Notes: generated from the letters alone by a model not told the origin. DNA of 64,000 bases from Parvularcula sp039822105 (GCA_039822105.1 JBCBMW010000013.1:45537-109536); one strand, 5' to 3'. Shown: positions 35,952 through 44,839, numbered from the stretch's first letter. Numbers and translations: made by a program.

Positions 35952-37541
35952 TCAGTTAACAGCGCGATCTCTGCCCTCCCAATAGGGTTCCCGTAAGTTG
36001 CGCTTTAGCACCTTGCCCGATGCGTTGCGCGGCAGCTCTTTCACGAAGTCGACCGACTTCGGCACTTTGAACGCAGCGATCCGGGTGCGGGTGAAGTCCA
36101 AAATGCTCTCCGAGCTTGTGTCCGTGCCAGGCTTCAGCACCACAACGGCCTTGACCGCCTCGCCCCATCTCTCATCAGGCACGCCGATGATGGCGACATC
36201 AGCAATGTCGGGATGGCCGTACATCGCGCTTTCCACCTCAGCGGGATAGATATTCTCCGCTCCTGATATGATCATGTCCTTCACGCGGTCATGGATATAG
36301 AGATAACCATCCGCATCAAGATAACCCGCATCACCGGTGAGGAGCCATCCATCGCCGCCAATGGTTTCACCGGTCGCCTTCTCATTCTTCCAGTAGCCGC
36401 GCATCACGGACGGTGAACGCACAGCCACTTCACCCACCTCTTCGGCCGGCAATGCGTTGCCCTCTCGATCAATGATGCTCAGCTCAACACCCGGCATCGG
36501 CAGTCCCGCCGAGCGCATCCGCCGGTTACCCTCAGGGTCATGATCTTCGGGCGGCAGATAAACAATGGTGCCGCATGTCTCTGTCATTCCATATTGCTGG
36601 CAGAAACCGCAACTAAAAACGTCCATACACTGACGCAAAAGATCCACAGGAATGGGGGAAGCGCCATAGAAGATCAGCTTCAGACTGCTGTAATCGATGT
36701 CCCTGGCACCCGGCATCTGGATCAAGAAGTTGAGCGCCGCTGGCACCAAAAACAGCTTCGAAATGCGTTCAGGTTCCATCAGGCTAAGGACTGTTGACGG
36801 ATCAAACTCTCGCAAGATCACCAGTGTGATCCCGTTGAGGATGCCCACGATCCCCCAACCTGTGCCGCCAATATGGGCAACCGGCATCGCCACGAGGGAA
36901 ACGTCGTCGTCTGACCATGTGTTCCACTCCAGTCCCGCGCTTCCCACCGAACCCCAAAGCGCGAGCAAGTTGCTGTTGGTCAGCATGACACCCTTTGGAC
37001 GTCCCGTGGTGCCGGAGGTGTAGAGTTGAAGCGCCGTGTCCGAAGGATCGATGGCAACCGCGGGGTCGCCCGTGCCTTGAGCATCACGCCAGGCGGCAAA
37101 ACCCTCCGGTGACGAACTTTCGATCTCAATCACCCGGATAGCACGGCCACACTCCTTGATCGCCCCCGCGGCCAGGTCACCGAACTCTGGACCCACAAAC
37201 AAGATGGAGACCTCACCATCGTTCAAGATATGCGCAATCTCAGCCGGGGCCAGCCGCCATCCGATCGGCAGTGTGACAGCACCCATCTTCGCGGCCCCGA
37301 AAAGAATCTCAAAATACTCATCCGAATTCTTTGCGAGATACCCAATGCGCTCGTCCTTCTTCACGCCAGAAGCCAGAAAAGCATGGGCCACTTGGTTTGT
37401 ATACTTATCGAATGACCCGTAGGTCGTCGTTCGACCCTCAAATTTCGACATCACCGCATCGGGCCGGTTTGCGCCGTGCGTGCGCACAACATCACCAAGT
37501 GTACGGAACGTTTCTTCTGGAAGCGCACTCACATCATTCAT
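35952..37541 (-). CDS. acyl-CoA synthetase (AMP-binding, ANL superfamily)
   Basis: A 529-residue adenylate-forming ligase that activates a carboxylic or fatty acid to its CoA thioester through an acyl-AMP. Motifs are LYTSGTTGRPKGVMLT (P-loop, about residue 170), YGMTETCGT (A5), WLLTGDAGYLDADGYLYIHDR (A7-A8) and the C-terminal lysine in NASGKVLKRNLRE. The ATG at 37541 has GGAGG at good spacing. The substrate cannot be read from the sequence. A MarR gene lies upstream on the same strand after 325 bp. Confidence 0.92.
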   Translation of the reverse strand: MNDVSALPEETFRTLGDVVRTHGANRPDAVMSKFEGRTTTYGSFDKYTNQVAHAFLASGVKKDERIGYLAKNSDEYFEILFGAAKMGAVTLPIGWRLAPAEIAHILNDGEVSILFVGPEFGDLAAGAIKECGRAIRVIEIESSSPEGFAAWRDAQGTGDPAVAIDPSDTALQLYTSGTTGRPKGVMLTNSNLLALWGSVGSAGLEWNTWSDDDVSLVAMPVAHIGGTGWGIVGILNGITLVILREFDPSTVLSLMEPERISKLFLVPAALNFLIQMPGARDIDYSSLKLIFYGASPIPVDLLRQCMDVFSCGFCQQYGMTETCGTIVYLPPEDHDPEGNRRMRSAGLPMPGVELSIIDREGNALPAEEVGEVAVRSPSVMRGYWKNEKATGETIGGDGWLLTGDAGYLDADGYLYIHDRVKDMIISGAENIYPAEVESAMYGHPDIADVAIIGVPDERWGEAVKAVVVLKPGTDTSSESILDFTRTRIAAFKVPKSVDFVKELPRNASGKVLKRNLREPYWEGRDRAVN

Positions 37542-37866
37542 CTCTGTTTCCTCCACCGCACCATTGAGCATCCCTTCCAATCGATGGCATTGCTCCGTAG
37601 GCTGGGGATCGGCAAACTGTACAAGAGCCTGCTCATCCGCCAAACGTCAGCATCGTCTATTGTCTTGCTCAAGCAGCCTTGCCATTGGCGGCCACCCGGT
37701 GCTCGCCCACCATGCCACCAGAGCAGCCAGCACAACAGAAAAACTCGCAGGTGGCACGCAATTGGTCGGCTTTGCCGCATCAGTCATCGCAGCGAGATTT
37801 CAAGGAGCGTGAAGCCGGGGCATGTTGCGGTGCAGCACGTCTATGCCCCGGCCAATGCTTTGGGCC
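37542..37866. other. 325-bp region between acyl-CoA ligase and marR
   Basis: Both flanking genes are on the minus strand, so this holds the ligase promoter. Several short frames are open here in all directions, but none has a ribosome site or recognisable product. No strong hairpin or repeat was seen. Confidence 0.4.
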
Positions 37867-38370
37867 TTAGCGCTTCACCCCTTCCCCGGGCAGTGGACAT
37901 GGGTCGCATACGGATTGGTCACACAGACGGCAGGCCTGGTATTTGTCCATCTCGCACGAGGGGTAGGGCACAAGCACACGGTTCAAAAGCTCCTCAAGTG
38001 TGCCCCTGTCAGCTGGGGACAAAGGCGCCAGCAATGCGGCGACCGCGTCGTGCCGGGCGTCGAGGATCTTCCGCCGCATCCGCCGACCTTTTTGCGTCAA
38101 GTGGATGAGAGACTGCCGTGCATCGTCGCCGGTGCGTTTCTCGGCCAACCCATCCGCAATCAGACGGTCCACCAACCGGACTGTCCCCGGTTGGGAGAGG
38201 CGCAACACGGATTGAAGGCCCGACACCGATATGCCGGGCGCCGCACCGATCGATGCCAGCGCCGCTGGCGTCTCCCCGCCCCGCGGATAAGCGGCGGCAA
38301 TCGCATCGCCGATCCGGTCGGTCGCGATCACCGACAGCGCACCAATCAAGTTCTCGAGTGTCTTGTCCAT
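37867..38370 (-). CDS. MarR-family transcriptional regulator
   Basis: A 167-residue winged-helix regulator. The recognition helix region is LRLSQPGTVRLVDRLIADGL, followed by the wing KRTGDDARQSLIHLTQKG, a typical MarR order. The C-terminus has an unusual cysteine cluster (CEMDKYQACRLCDQSVCDPC): five cysteines within about 20 residues, suggesting metal or redox sensing. It diverges from the small SnoaL/DUF3237/GNAT gene group over a 97-bp gap containing an ATGCAT inverted repeat, which may be its operator. Confidence 0.85.
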   Translation of the reverse strand: MDKTLENLIGALSVIATDRIGDAIAAAYPRGGETPAALASIGAAPGISVSGLQSVLRLSQPGTVRLVDRLIADGLAEKRTGDDARQSLIHLTQKGRRMRRKILDARHDAVAALLAPLSPADRGTLEELLNRVLVPYPSCEMDKYQACRLCDQSVCDPCPLPGEGVKR

Positions 38371-38423
38371 CAGGACTCGTTACATGTCCGCTGCATCATC
38401 TTCAAGAATCGGCATTGACTCAC

Positions 38424-38440
38424 ATGCATGCGCTATGCAT
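38424..38440. promoter_or_regulatory. ATGCAT inverted repeat, candidate MarR operator
   Basis: ATGCAT-gcgct-ATGCAT is a perfect 6-bp inverted (and direct, since each arm is itself palindromic) repeat. It lies 54 bp from the marR start codon and 28 bp from the SnoaL-like start, in the right place for control of both. Binding is inferred. Confidence 0.4.
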
Positions 38441-38467
38441 CTATTGTGACCGAGAGGAGATCGACCC

Positions 38468-38934
38468 ATGACGCCGCAAGAGATGTACAAGCTCGCCGCT
38501 GATCTCGGCGAAGCCAAGAGCCGCCAGAACGTAGACGACGCGCTCCAGTTCATGCATGACGACATCGTCCTGGACTCCCCCGCCTGGGGCGTGGTTGCGC
38601 GCGGAAAGCAGGAAAACCGCGATGTGCTGACGAGTTTTTTTGAGAGCTATCCGGATTATCAGGTGAGCTTTGATCACCACATCACCGATGGCGATAACTT
38701 CATCGGTTGGGGCACGGTGCAGATGGCGATGGCCCAAGACGCCTAGACGCGGCGGGTCAGACCCCCAACGGCAAACGGATGGAGTTGCCTGTGACGATCC
38801 GCATGACGTTCAAGGACGGTCTCATCGCATCGGAGGTGTTCTCCTGTGACCTCATGCAGATTGCGCTTCAATCCGGGATCGATCCAACCAAAATGGCCAA
38901 CGCCATCTTTGCGCCAGAGGACACAGCAGCATGA
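38468..38934 (+). pseudogene. SnoaL/ester-cyclase-like gene with an apparent frameshift
   Basis: The first frame (38468-38746) gives 92 residues of a SnoaL-like NTF2-fold protein, ending at VQMAMAQDA-stop. The next frame continues the fold with GQTPNGKRMELPVTIRMTFKDG and ends at 38934. The join lies near 38740-38755, in the GC-rich run after ATGGCCCAAGACGCC. The intact product would be about 154 residues, normal for the family. GAGGAG precedes the ATG. It overlaps the DUF3237 gene by 4 bp, so the reading order is otherwise preserved. Either a recent mutation or a base-calling error. Confidence 0.72.
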
Positions 38935-39434
38935 GCAGCACACCTTACATTCTCAGTGACCAGATTGACGCAGAATTTCTGTTCGAGGCCCGTGTCACGC
39001 TCGACCCGCAACCGATTGATATTGGCGCAACTCCGGAAGGGCACAGGGTCATCTATGTCGTCACGGGCGGCGTCTTTGAGGGGCCAAAGCTCAAAGGTAC
39101 GGTCCTTCCCCAGGCGGCCGGCGGTGACTGGGTTCGGGTTCGGGCCGACGGCGCGTTTCATCTCGATGTTCGTTTTTGTTTGCAAACGGATGATGATGCC
39201 TTGCTCTATCTTCATTGGATTGGCCGGTTCCACTGCGCCCCTGAAGACTTCGAATACGCATCTGATCAAGCGAAGGCCGACGACCCCGAGGGGGCAAGCC
39301 GCTACTATTTCCGGTCGTCGCCGCAGTTCGAGACGTCGTCGGAGACCTATGCGTGGCTCAACAACGTGGTCTGCATTTCCAAATCGCGGTCAGGCGAAGG
39401 CGGCGTGATCCACCGCGTCTATGCGATCAAGTGA
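38931..39434 (+). CDS. DUF3237 family protein
   Basis: A 167-residue protein of the DUF3237 beta-barrel family. GHRVIYVVTGGVFEGPKLKG and the catalytic-looking GGDWVRVRADGAFHLDVRF segment are typical, as is YYFRSSPQFETSSETYAWLN. Function is not established. It overlaps the upstream SnoaL-like gene (ATGA) and the following GNAT gene by a shared base, indicating one transcript. Confidence 0.85.
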   Translation: MSSTPYILSDQIDAEFLFEARVTLDPQPIDIGATPEGHRVIYVVTGGVFEGPKLKGTVLPQAAGGDWVRVRADGAFHLDVRFCLQTDDDALLYLHWIGRFHCAPEDFEYASDQAKADDPEGASRYYFRSSPQFETSSETYAWLNNVVCISKSRSGEGGVIHRVYAIK

Positions 39435-40039
39435 TGGCGACGGATCCTCTCAAGGTCGTCCGCGCTCTTCCGCTCACGGCGGAACGGTTCGCTGACCTTG
39501 AAAGTCTCTTCAGCCAAAAGGGCTGCTCCTTCGCTCGGGATTGCTGGTGCATGGGCTACCGGGTCGTTGGCGATATCAAGACATCGAGTGGAACTGCACC
39601 GGCAAACCCGAAGGCTTACCGGAAAGGGTGGCTCAAAAAGCTGGCAAAGGAAGCCCCCTCACCCGGTCTCATCGCCTATGGTGCGAACGATCAGCCCCTG
39701 GGATGGATCGCCGTTGGTCCGCGTGCCGCTTTTCCGAGGCTGCAGAACTCCCCGATCATGAAACCGGTCACCGACCTTGAGGCATGGGCCATTGTTTGTT
39801 TTGTCGTGCCCACCCCCCATCGCGGCCAATGGGTTGCGAAGGCTCTTATTCAGCATGCCGCCGAACATGCGCGGGATCACGGGGCCAAGAGCATTGAGGC
39901 CTTTCCCCACGACCGCGCAGGACCAATGCAGCCCCAATGGCTTTGGCATGGAACACTGCCCATGTTCGAAGAAGCCGGATTCAAGGTGATCGCCCGCCGC
40001 AAACCCAACAGGCCCGTGGTGGCGCTCCGCACCGCATAG
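39434..40039 (+). CDS. GNAT-family N-acetyltransferase
   Basis: A 201-residue GNAT protein. The acetyl-CoA site lies in FVVPTPHRGQWVAKALIQHAAEHARDHGA, with HRGQWVAKAL standing for the R/QxxGxG/A loop. The N-terminal segment GCSFARDCWCMGYRV is shared by a subgroup of GNAT proteins that carry a Cys pair. Acceptor unknown. The ATG overlaps the stop of the DUF3237 gene. Confidence 0.82.
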   Translation: MATDPLKVVRALPLTAERFADLESLFSQKGCSFARDCWCMGYRVVGDIKTSSGTAPANPKAYRKGWLKKLAKEAPSPGLIAYGANDQPLGWIAVGPRAAFPRLQNSPIMKPVTDLEAWAIVCFVVPTPHRGQWVAKALIQHAAEHARDHGAKSIEAFPHDRAGPMQPQWLWHGTLPMFEEAGFKVIARRKPNRPVVALRTA

Positions 40040-40142
40040 TCCCCAAGGTTTGCCGCGAACCCTCCGAACACACCACATCGCGATGGCGTCTTGGATCAAG
40101 CCACGGAGAGTGCTGAATCCTTCCGACGTTGGGGGCCACCGC

Positions 40143-41030
40143 TCACTTGAGCGATGCAACCGCGAGGTCGACAAAGGACCGAACCTTTGGCGCCATATAC
40201 CGGCTGGAGGCGAAGACCGCATGGACAGGAACAGGGATCGGTGCCCAGTCCTTCAAGATGGGCCGAAGGGCACCTTCGTCGACATGGGACGCCGCCATGA
40301 AGCGGGGCAGAAGCGTGATACCCATGCCGGCTGCGGCCATATCCATAGCCGCGATGTTGTTGTTCACCTGAAACCGCGGCTCGGCAGCGATCGTCCGTAC
40401 GTCCCTTTTGTTCACCACTTTCCACTGGGCCGTTCCGCGCGGGGCGAACATCACCAGGTCGTGCTCTTGAAGGGCCTCTGGTGTGGGCGGCGTCTTTCGA
40501 GCTTCGAGATAATCAGGACTTGCATAAAAGCTATAGTCAATCTCGCCCAACTTGCGGGCAGAAAGCTCGGAGTCGCGTAAAGGACCGATACGGATGGCCA
40601 CGTCAAACCCTTCGTGGATGATGTCCGTAACCCTGTTGGTGAACTCCGCTTGCACGCGCACTTTCGGGAAGGTCTTCAGATACTCCGTTATCCACGTATT
40701 GACCACGAGGACACCATACTCCGGACCCGCAGTTATTTTGAGAGAGCCCGTAGGGGTGCCCATGGACTGGGCGACAGAGGCTTCGGTTTCTTCAAGGGCG
40801 GCGAGGATACCGGCAGCACGTTCGTAGAACTCGCGGCCGACCTCCGTGACGTTCAGCCGGCGGGTCGAACGCTGCAGCAACTGCGCGTTCAGTTTCTTCT
40901 CCAGCCGAGAAACGATGCGACTGACATGCGCCTTGTCCGTTTTCAGGCTGTCAGCCGCAGCCGTGAAGGACCCCCGCTCGACAACTGACGCCAGCGCCTT
41001 GAGCTCCAGAACCTCTATTGTTGTATCCAT
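40143..41030 (-). CDS. LysR-family transcriptional regulator
   Basis: A 295-residue LTTR with an N-terminal winged helix (LKALASVVERGSFTAAADSLK, then VSRIVSRLEKKLNAQLLQRSTRRL) and a periplasmic-binding-protein-like effector domain from about residue 90. It is of the CrgA/DsdC-like subgroup with GSLKITA. The ATG at 41030 is inside a perfect palindrome, so autoregulation is likely. It diverges from an NTF2-fold gene 92 bp away, the probable target. Confidence 0.92.
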   Translation of the reverse strand: MDTTIEVLELKALASVVERGSFTAAADSLKTDKAHVSRIVSRLEKKLNAQLLQRSTRRLNVTEVGREFYERAAGILAALEETEASVAQSMGTPTGSLKITAGPEYGVLVVNTWITEYLKTFPKVRVQAEFTNRVTDIIHEGFDVAIRIGPLRDSELSARKLGEIDYSFYASPDYLEARKTPPTPEALQEHDLVMFAPRGTAQWKVVNKRDVRTIAAEPRFQVNNNIAAMDMAAAGMGITLLPRFMAASHVDEGALRPILKDWAPIPVPVHAVFASSRYMAPKVRSFVDLAVASLK

Positions 41031-41037
41031 ATACAAC
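41020..41037. promoter_or_regulatory. perfect palindrome over the lysR start codon
   Basis: GTTGTAT-CCAT-ATACAAC is a perfect 7-bp inverted repeat with a 4-bp spacer, and the spacer contains the lysR start codon. LTTR sites typically contain T-N11-A dyads; this one has T...A arms of suitable length. Its place suggests feedback control of lysR and control of the divergent gene. Inference. Confidence 0.5.
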
Positions 41038-41122
41038 ACTCTGTCCTATTCGGCCGTATTTTTCAAGGACTCGCCCTCGCCCATGTTCCTCTCATCGAAA
41101 CACACACCACACGGAGACAGAC

Positions 41123-41551
41123 ATGACCGACACAGCAAACATCACCGCCGTCAAAGGCTTCCTAGAAGCGCAGTACGCTGGCGATTTCGATAGAGCATTT
41201 GGCGCGTTCGCCCAGCCTGACTTCAACTGGGTCGTCGGTACCGCGAGCAATGACGACCTCCGGTCTCAAATCCCATGGGCCGGACATGAGCATAAGGGCA
41301 AAGAAGGCTACATCCGTCTGACCACGCAATTGTTCTCAGAGTTTGAGTCCCTCGAGTTCGCGCCCTCCCGGTTCACCGATATTGGCGGCAGCGTCTTCGT
41401 TGAAGGACACTTCGTCTTCCGTCATCGCGAGACCACCAAACTTGCCGTCAGCGACTTCATCGCTCGTTTCGACATGCGCGACGAACGCATCGTGGGCGGA
41501 CAGTTCTATGAAAACACAGCTGGCGTCGCCGCAGCGCGGAAAGCCGCATAG
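41123..41551 (+). CDS. SnoaL-like NTF2-fold protein
   Basis: A 142-residue protein without signal peptide. VKGFLEAQYAGDFDRAFGAFAQPDFNWVVG and FVFRHRETTKLAVSDFIARFDMRDERI (in part) match the SnoaL-like nuclear-transport-factor-2 family. Members include polyketide cyclases, isomerases and many proteins of unknown role. GGAG lies before the ATG at 41123. It is the first gene on the other side of the lysR palindrome. Confidence 0.8.
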   Translation: MTDTANITAVKGFLEAQYAGDFDRAFGAFAQPDFNWVVGTASNDDLRSQIPWAGHEHKGKEGYIRLTTQLFSEFESLEFAPSRFTDIGGSVFVEGHFVFRHRETTKLAVSDFIARFDMRDERIVGGQFYENTAGVAAARKAA

Positions 41552-41631
41552 CCCATCGCAAGAGATCCCACGCGAACCAGGTGACACAAAACCCCCTGAT
41601 TCGCCCTCAACCCAAACGCAGGAGCAAGACA

Positions 41632-42204
41632 ATGATCAAACTCATGAAAAACACCGCTATCGCCGCCATGTTGGCCCTCACCCCCGTGAACAACGCCCTC
41701 GCTGAAGAGCCTCATCCGGTCGTCTTTGAGGTCTATGATGCCTTTCAGTCCGGTGAGATCGATCGCTGGGACAACGTTCTTCATAAAGACGTTGTCATCA
41801 ACAGCTCAGCCAGCTTCAACAACCAAGGTATCGAAACGGCAAAAGCTTGGGCCAATGGCTTCTTGACCGCCTTCGCCCCACGGATCGACCTTGTCGACTA
41901 TATCAATGCGATTGATGCGGACGGAAATGGCCGCGCGGTTGTGACTTTCAACCTCAACTGGAAACACGTTGAGCCATTCTTCGGTACACTGCAGCCCACT
42001 GGCCGCGAAGGGACGTCCGTTGAGAACATGATCCTGACGGTTGAAGACGGAAAGGTCACTCGGATGGAAGTGGCCGATACCACCCTCGACCTTGTCATCT
42101 ACATGCACGAAAACGGATGGACATTCCCCCAAAACATCCGTCCAGAACCTATTATCAAAGGGGTCGAACGCCCCGCCGCTATCGAACCGATTGCGCTACG
42201 GTAG
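41632..42204 (+). CDS. exported SnoaL-like/ester-cyclase-like protein
   Basis: A 190-residue protein with signal peptide MIKLMKNTAIAAMLALTPVNNALA. The mature part has an NTF2-like pattern: VYDAFQSGEIDRWDNVLHKDVVI, then GIETAKAWANGFLTAFAPRIDLVDYINAID and FFGTLQPTGRE, the last typical of ester cyclases. AGGAG precedes the ATG at 41632. It is probably co-transcribed with the preceding gene (80-bp gap), giving a cytoplasmic and a periplasmic member of the same fold. Function unknown. Confidence 0.78.
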   Translation: MIKLMKNTAIAAMLALTPVNNALAEEPHPVVFEVYDAFQSGEIDRWDNVLHKDVVINSSASFNNQGIETAKAWANGFLTAFAPRIDLVDYINAIDADGNGRAVVTFNLNWKHVEPFFGTLQPTGREGTSVENMILTVEDGKVTRMEVADTTLDLVIYMHENGWTFPQNIRPEPIIKGVERPAAIEPIALR

Positions 42205-42212
42205 CAAAGAAA

Positions 42213-42234
42213 GCGGCGATGCGAGCATCGCCGC
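42213..42234. terminator. hairpin between ester-cyclase-like gene and tRNA-Phe
   Basis: GCGGCGATG-cgag-CATCGCCGC is a perfect 9-bp stem with a 4-base loop, 8 bp after the plus-strand stop and 41 bp beyond the 3' end of the minus-strand tRNA. It could end transcription from both sides. No T-run. Confidence 0.6.
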
Positions 42235-42275
42235 GCCCCATTGGTCCACTGGCTCAAAAGGCAATTCTGGGAAGG

Positions 42276-42351
42276 TGGTGCCCAGGGGCGGAATCGAACC
42301 ACCGACACGCGGATTTTCAATCCGCTGCTCTACCAACTGAGCTACCTGGGC
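42276..42351 (-). tRNA. tRNA-Phe (GAA anticodon)
   Basis: The minus strand reads as a complete 76-nt tRNA. The acceptor arm GCCCAGG pairs with CCTGGGC, the D-arm is AGCTCAGTTGGTAGAGC, and the anticodon stem GCGGA/TCCGC holds the loop TTGAAAA with anticodon GAA. The T-arm contains GGTTCGATTCC, the discriminator is A and the 3' CCA is encoded. All arms pair. It is the only tRNA seen in the window and stands alone. Confidence 0.97.
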
Positions 42352-42413
42352 GTGAAGCGCGCTGTTACCGGACCGAAACGGTGAAGTCCACTCACTTCTG
42401 ACGCTCTGCCGGT

Positions 42414-43886
42414 TTAAAGAATGACGGGCGTTAAAAGCGCCGCGATGCCTGTGATCACAAGGGCTGCGAGCATGTTGAGGCGCAAGCCAATCCGCGCCAT
42501 CCGCGTGATGCTCATCTCACCGGTGCTGTAGGCAATCGCGTTGGGTGCGGTCGCCATCGGAAACATGAAGGCACAGGATGCGGCCAACCCCACCGGCACG
42601 GCGAGGGTCGCAGGATCAATCCCAGCGCTCGCGCCCATCACCAGGATCACAGGCATCAACGTGGCCGCTGTCGCGACATTGGACGTGAGCTCAGTGGCGA
42701 AGAGCACAAAGACGGTGAGCACCAGGATCAGCGCGATCGGCCACAAGAGGCGCAAGGCGCTCATCTGATCCCCGAGCCACGCACCGAGCCCAGTCGAGGT
42801 CACCGCTGCTGCCACCGACAACCCGCCGCCAAAAAGGAGAAGCACACCCCAAGGGATGGCCTCCGCCGTTTTCCAATCAAGAAGCGCCGTGCCCGGTGCT
42901 TTGGTCGAGCCAGAGGGGACCAAAAACATCGCCACCGCGCCAGCGACAGCGATCACCGCGTCGCTGATATGGGCAAAAGGCTGGACACCAAAGAGCGACA
43001 GATCCTGCAAGAAAGCGCGCCGGAAGCACCAGAAAAAGGCCATCACCGCGAAGACCATCAAGGTCCGCCGTTCCGGCGTCGACCACGGACCAAGAGCTGC
43101 GAGCCGCTGGCGAACGACGTCGATGGGGTCTGACGCAGACGCATCGGCAGGACCAAGCCGGGAGACAAGCACCCACCAGGCCGCGGGTAGAAGAAGCAGC
43201 ACCGTCGGCACGCCAATCGTCATCCATCGCGCAAATGAAAGCCGCGTGTCCCCCACCTGTTCCAGCGCGCCGATCACGATGAGATTGGTGGGCGTGCCCA
43301 CCGGGGTGGCAAGACCTCCGATCGATGCTCCGTAGGCCACAGCCAAGATGACCGAGACCGTGAAGGCCGTCCCCTCGCCCTGCCGCCCGCCGCAGGCATA
43401 GGCGACGGAGAGGGCCACCGGCATCAGCATGATGCAGGTGGCCGAGTTGCTGATCCAAGCCGAAAGCATCGCCGACGCCACCAGGAAGCCGCCGATCAGG
43501 CGGGACCGGCCCGACCCGGCGCGCAAGAGCGTGAGGAGCGCGAGCCGCTCATGCAGCCGCCATTTTTCCACCGCCGTCGCCGCGATGAACCCGCCAAACA
43601 GAAGGACGACCACGGGGTGGAAATAGGGTGACGCCGCCGCCCGCATATCGGCGATATCAAAGGACGGCAGGACAACAAGAGGCAGGAGCGATGTGATCGG
43701 TATAGGGATCGCTTCGGTCACCCACCAGGTCGCCATCAGGATCAACAGCGCCAAAACGACCGACGCTTCCGACCCAAGCCCACCAAACTCAGGCAACGCG
43801 ATCACGACGACAAAGGCCAAGGCGCCGCCGATAAGTCCCGCTCGTTTCACGAGGCCAAGGGGCGGTCTTGGCTCAGGGTCGCTCAT
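42414..43886 (-). CDS. SLC13-family (DASS) permease
   Basis: A 490-residue inner-membrane transporter with about twelve hydrophobic segments. The two SNT-like motifs of the family are visible as SNSATCIMLMPVALS (about residue 145) and ELTSNVATAATLMPVI (about 395); each binds Na+ and substrate carboxylates. Likely Na+-coupled import of di- or tricarboxylates such as succinate or citrate; sulfate is less likely. The ATG overlaps the CDF gene's stop by 4 bp. Confidence 0.9.
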   Translation of the reverse strand: MSDPEPRPPLGLVKRAGLIGGALAFVVVIALPEFGGLGSEASVVLALLILMATWWVTEAIPIPITSLLPLVVLPSFDIADMRAAASPYFHPVVVLLFGGFIAATAVEKWRLHERLALLTLLRAGSGRSRLIGGFLVASAMLSAWISNSATCIMLMPVALSVAYACGGRQGEGTAFTVSVILAVAYGASIGGLATPVGTPTNLIVIGALEQVGDTRLSFARWMTIGVPTVLLLLPAAWWVLVSRLGPADASASDPIDVVRQRLAALGPWSTPERRTLMVFAVMAFFWCFRRAFLQDLSLFGVQPFAHISDAVIAVAGAVAMFLVPSGSTKAPGTALLDWKTAEAIPWGVLLLFGGGLSVAAAVTSTGLGAWLGDQMSALRLLWPIALILVLTVFVLFATELTSNVATAATLMPVILVMGASAGIDPATLAVPVGLAASCAFMFPMATAPNAIAYSTGEMSITRMARIGLRLNMLAALVITGIAALLTPVIL

Positions 43887-44782
43887 GAATCGTCCGCCGT
43901 ATCCTTGTGGACCATGATATCTGCACCCGGAAAGATTTGCCGCAAGGACGCCGACACCCGCGTGGAGACAGCATGCGCCTCGCGCAGCGACATGGTCCCT
44001 GGCAGCTCCAGATCGACCTGGATAAAGCGCGACGGCCCCGCCTTCCGCGTCCTCAGGCCGTGGTAGCTTACAACATCGGGGTCGCGATCGATGATGTGCG
44101 CGATTTGACGACGCTCCTCCATCGGCAACTCCTCATCCATCAGCTCAGGGAGAGCCTGGGACGCCACCTCCTTCACTGACCAGAACAAAAAGCCCGCAGC
44201 CAAGAGACCCGCCACGGCATCCGCGCGCAGCAGCCCGAGGCGCGCCGAAAGAATGACCGCCAGCAGTGCGCCCGCATTGGCGATCACATCGCCGAGATAG
44301 TGCGCTCGGTCCGCCTTCAAAACGACGCTTTCGGTACGACGTACAGCGATGGTTTGGAGAAGAACAAGCGCGACCGTGAGACAGACTGAAAGTGCTAAGG
44401 CACCGATCGCCACGTCCGCGCGGTCGATCGGCTGCGGATCAAACAAGCGGCCCAAGCTTTCGATCGTCACCAGAGTGGCTGACGCAGCAATCACAGCCGT
44501 TTGCAAGAGCGCTGACACCGCTTCTGCCTTTTGATGTCCGAAACGGTGGTTATCGTCGGGCGGCGTCGCGGCAATCCGGACGGCGGCGAACGCGGTGAAG
44601 CTGGCGAGAAGATCCAGACCTGAATCGGCAAGCGACGCGAGGATGGCCACGGACCCTGAGAACACCCAGGCCGCCATCTTGATGGCGATCAGCAGCATCG
44701 CCACCACGATCGCGCAGGTGGTCACCCGTCGTTTCCACACCTCCGCGGGTGCGTGTCCCTCAATCACAGCGCTACGCGTCAT
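43883..44782 (-). CDS. cation diffusion facilitator (CDF) metal efflux protein
   Basis: A 299-residue metal/proton antiporter with six membrane helices and a C-terminal cytoplasmic domain. Helix II contains DSGLD (metal site A), the following loop HRFGHQKAE is the CDF hallmark, and helix V contains DVIANAGALL (site A partner). Without the histidine-rich loop of ZitB, either Fe, Mn or Zn is possible. ATG 44782 or GTG 44785 may start it. It precedes the SLC13 permease in the same transcript. Confidence 0.92.
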   Translation of the reverse strand: MTRSAVIEGHAPAEVWKRRVTTCAIVVAMLLIAIKMAAWVFSGSVAILASLADSGLDLLASFTAFAAVRIAATPPDDNHRFGHQKAEAVSALLQTAVIAASATLVTIESLGRLFDPQPIDRADVAIGALALSVCLTVALVLLQTIAVRRTESVVLKADRAHYLGDVIANAGALLAVILSARLGLLRADAVAGLLAAGFLFWSVKEVASQALPELMDEELPMEERRQIAHIIDRDPDVVSYHGLRTRKAGPSRFIQVDLELPGTMSLREAHAVSTRVSASLRQIFPGADIMVHKDTADDS

Positions 44783-44839
44783 CACTCACTGGCCTAGAGA
44801 GCGTGCCCCTCTGTCGTCTAGCGTCCGGTCATACAAAGC

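Noticed and set aside
37476..38108. 210-residue plus-strand open frame
   Set aside because: Covers the acyl-CoA ligase start, a non-coding gap and part of marR antisense; arginine/proline/histidine-rich translation typical of a shadow.
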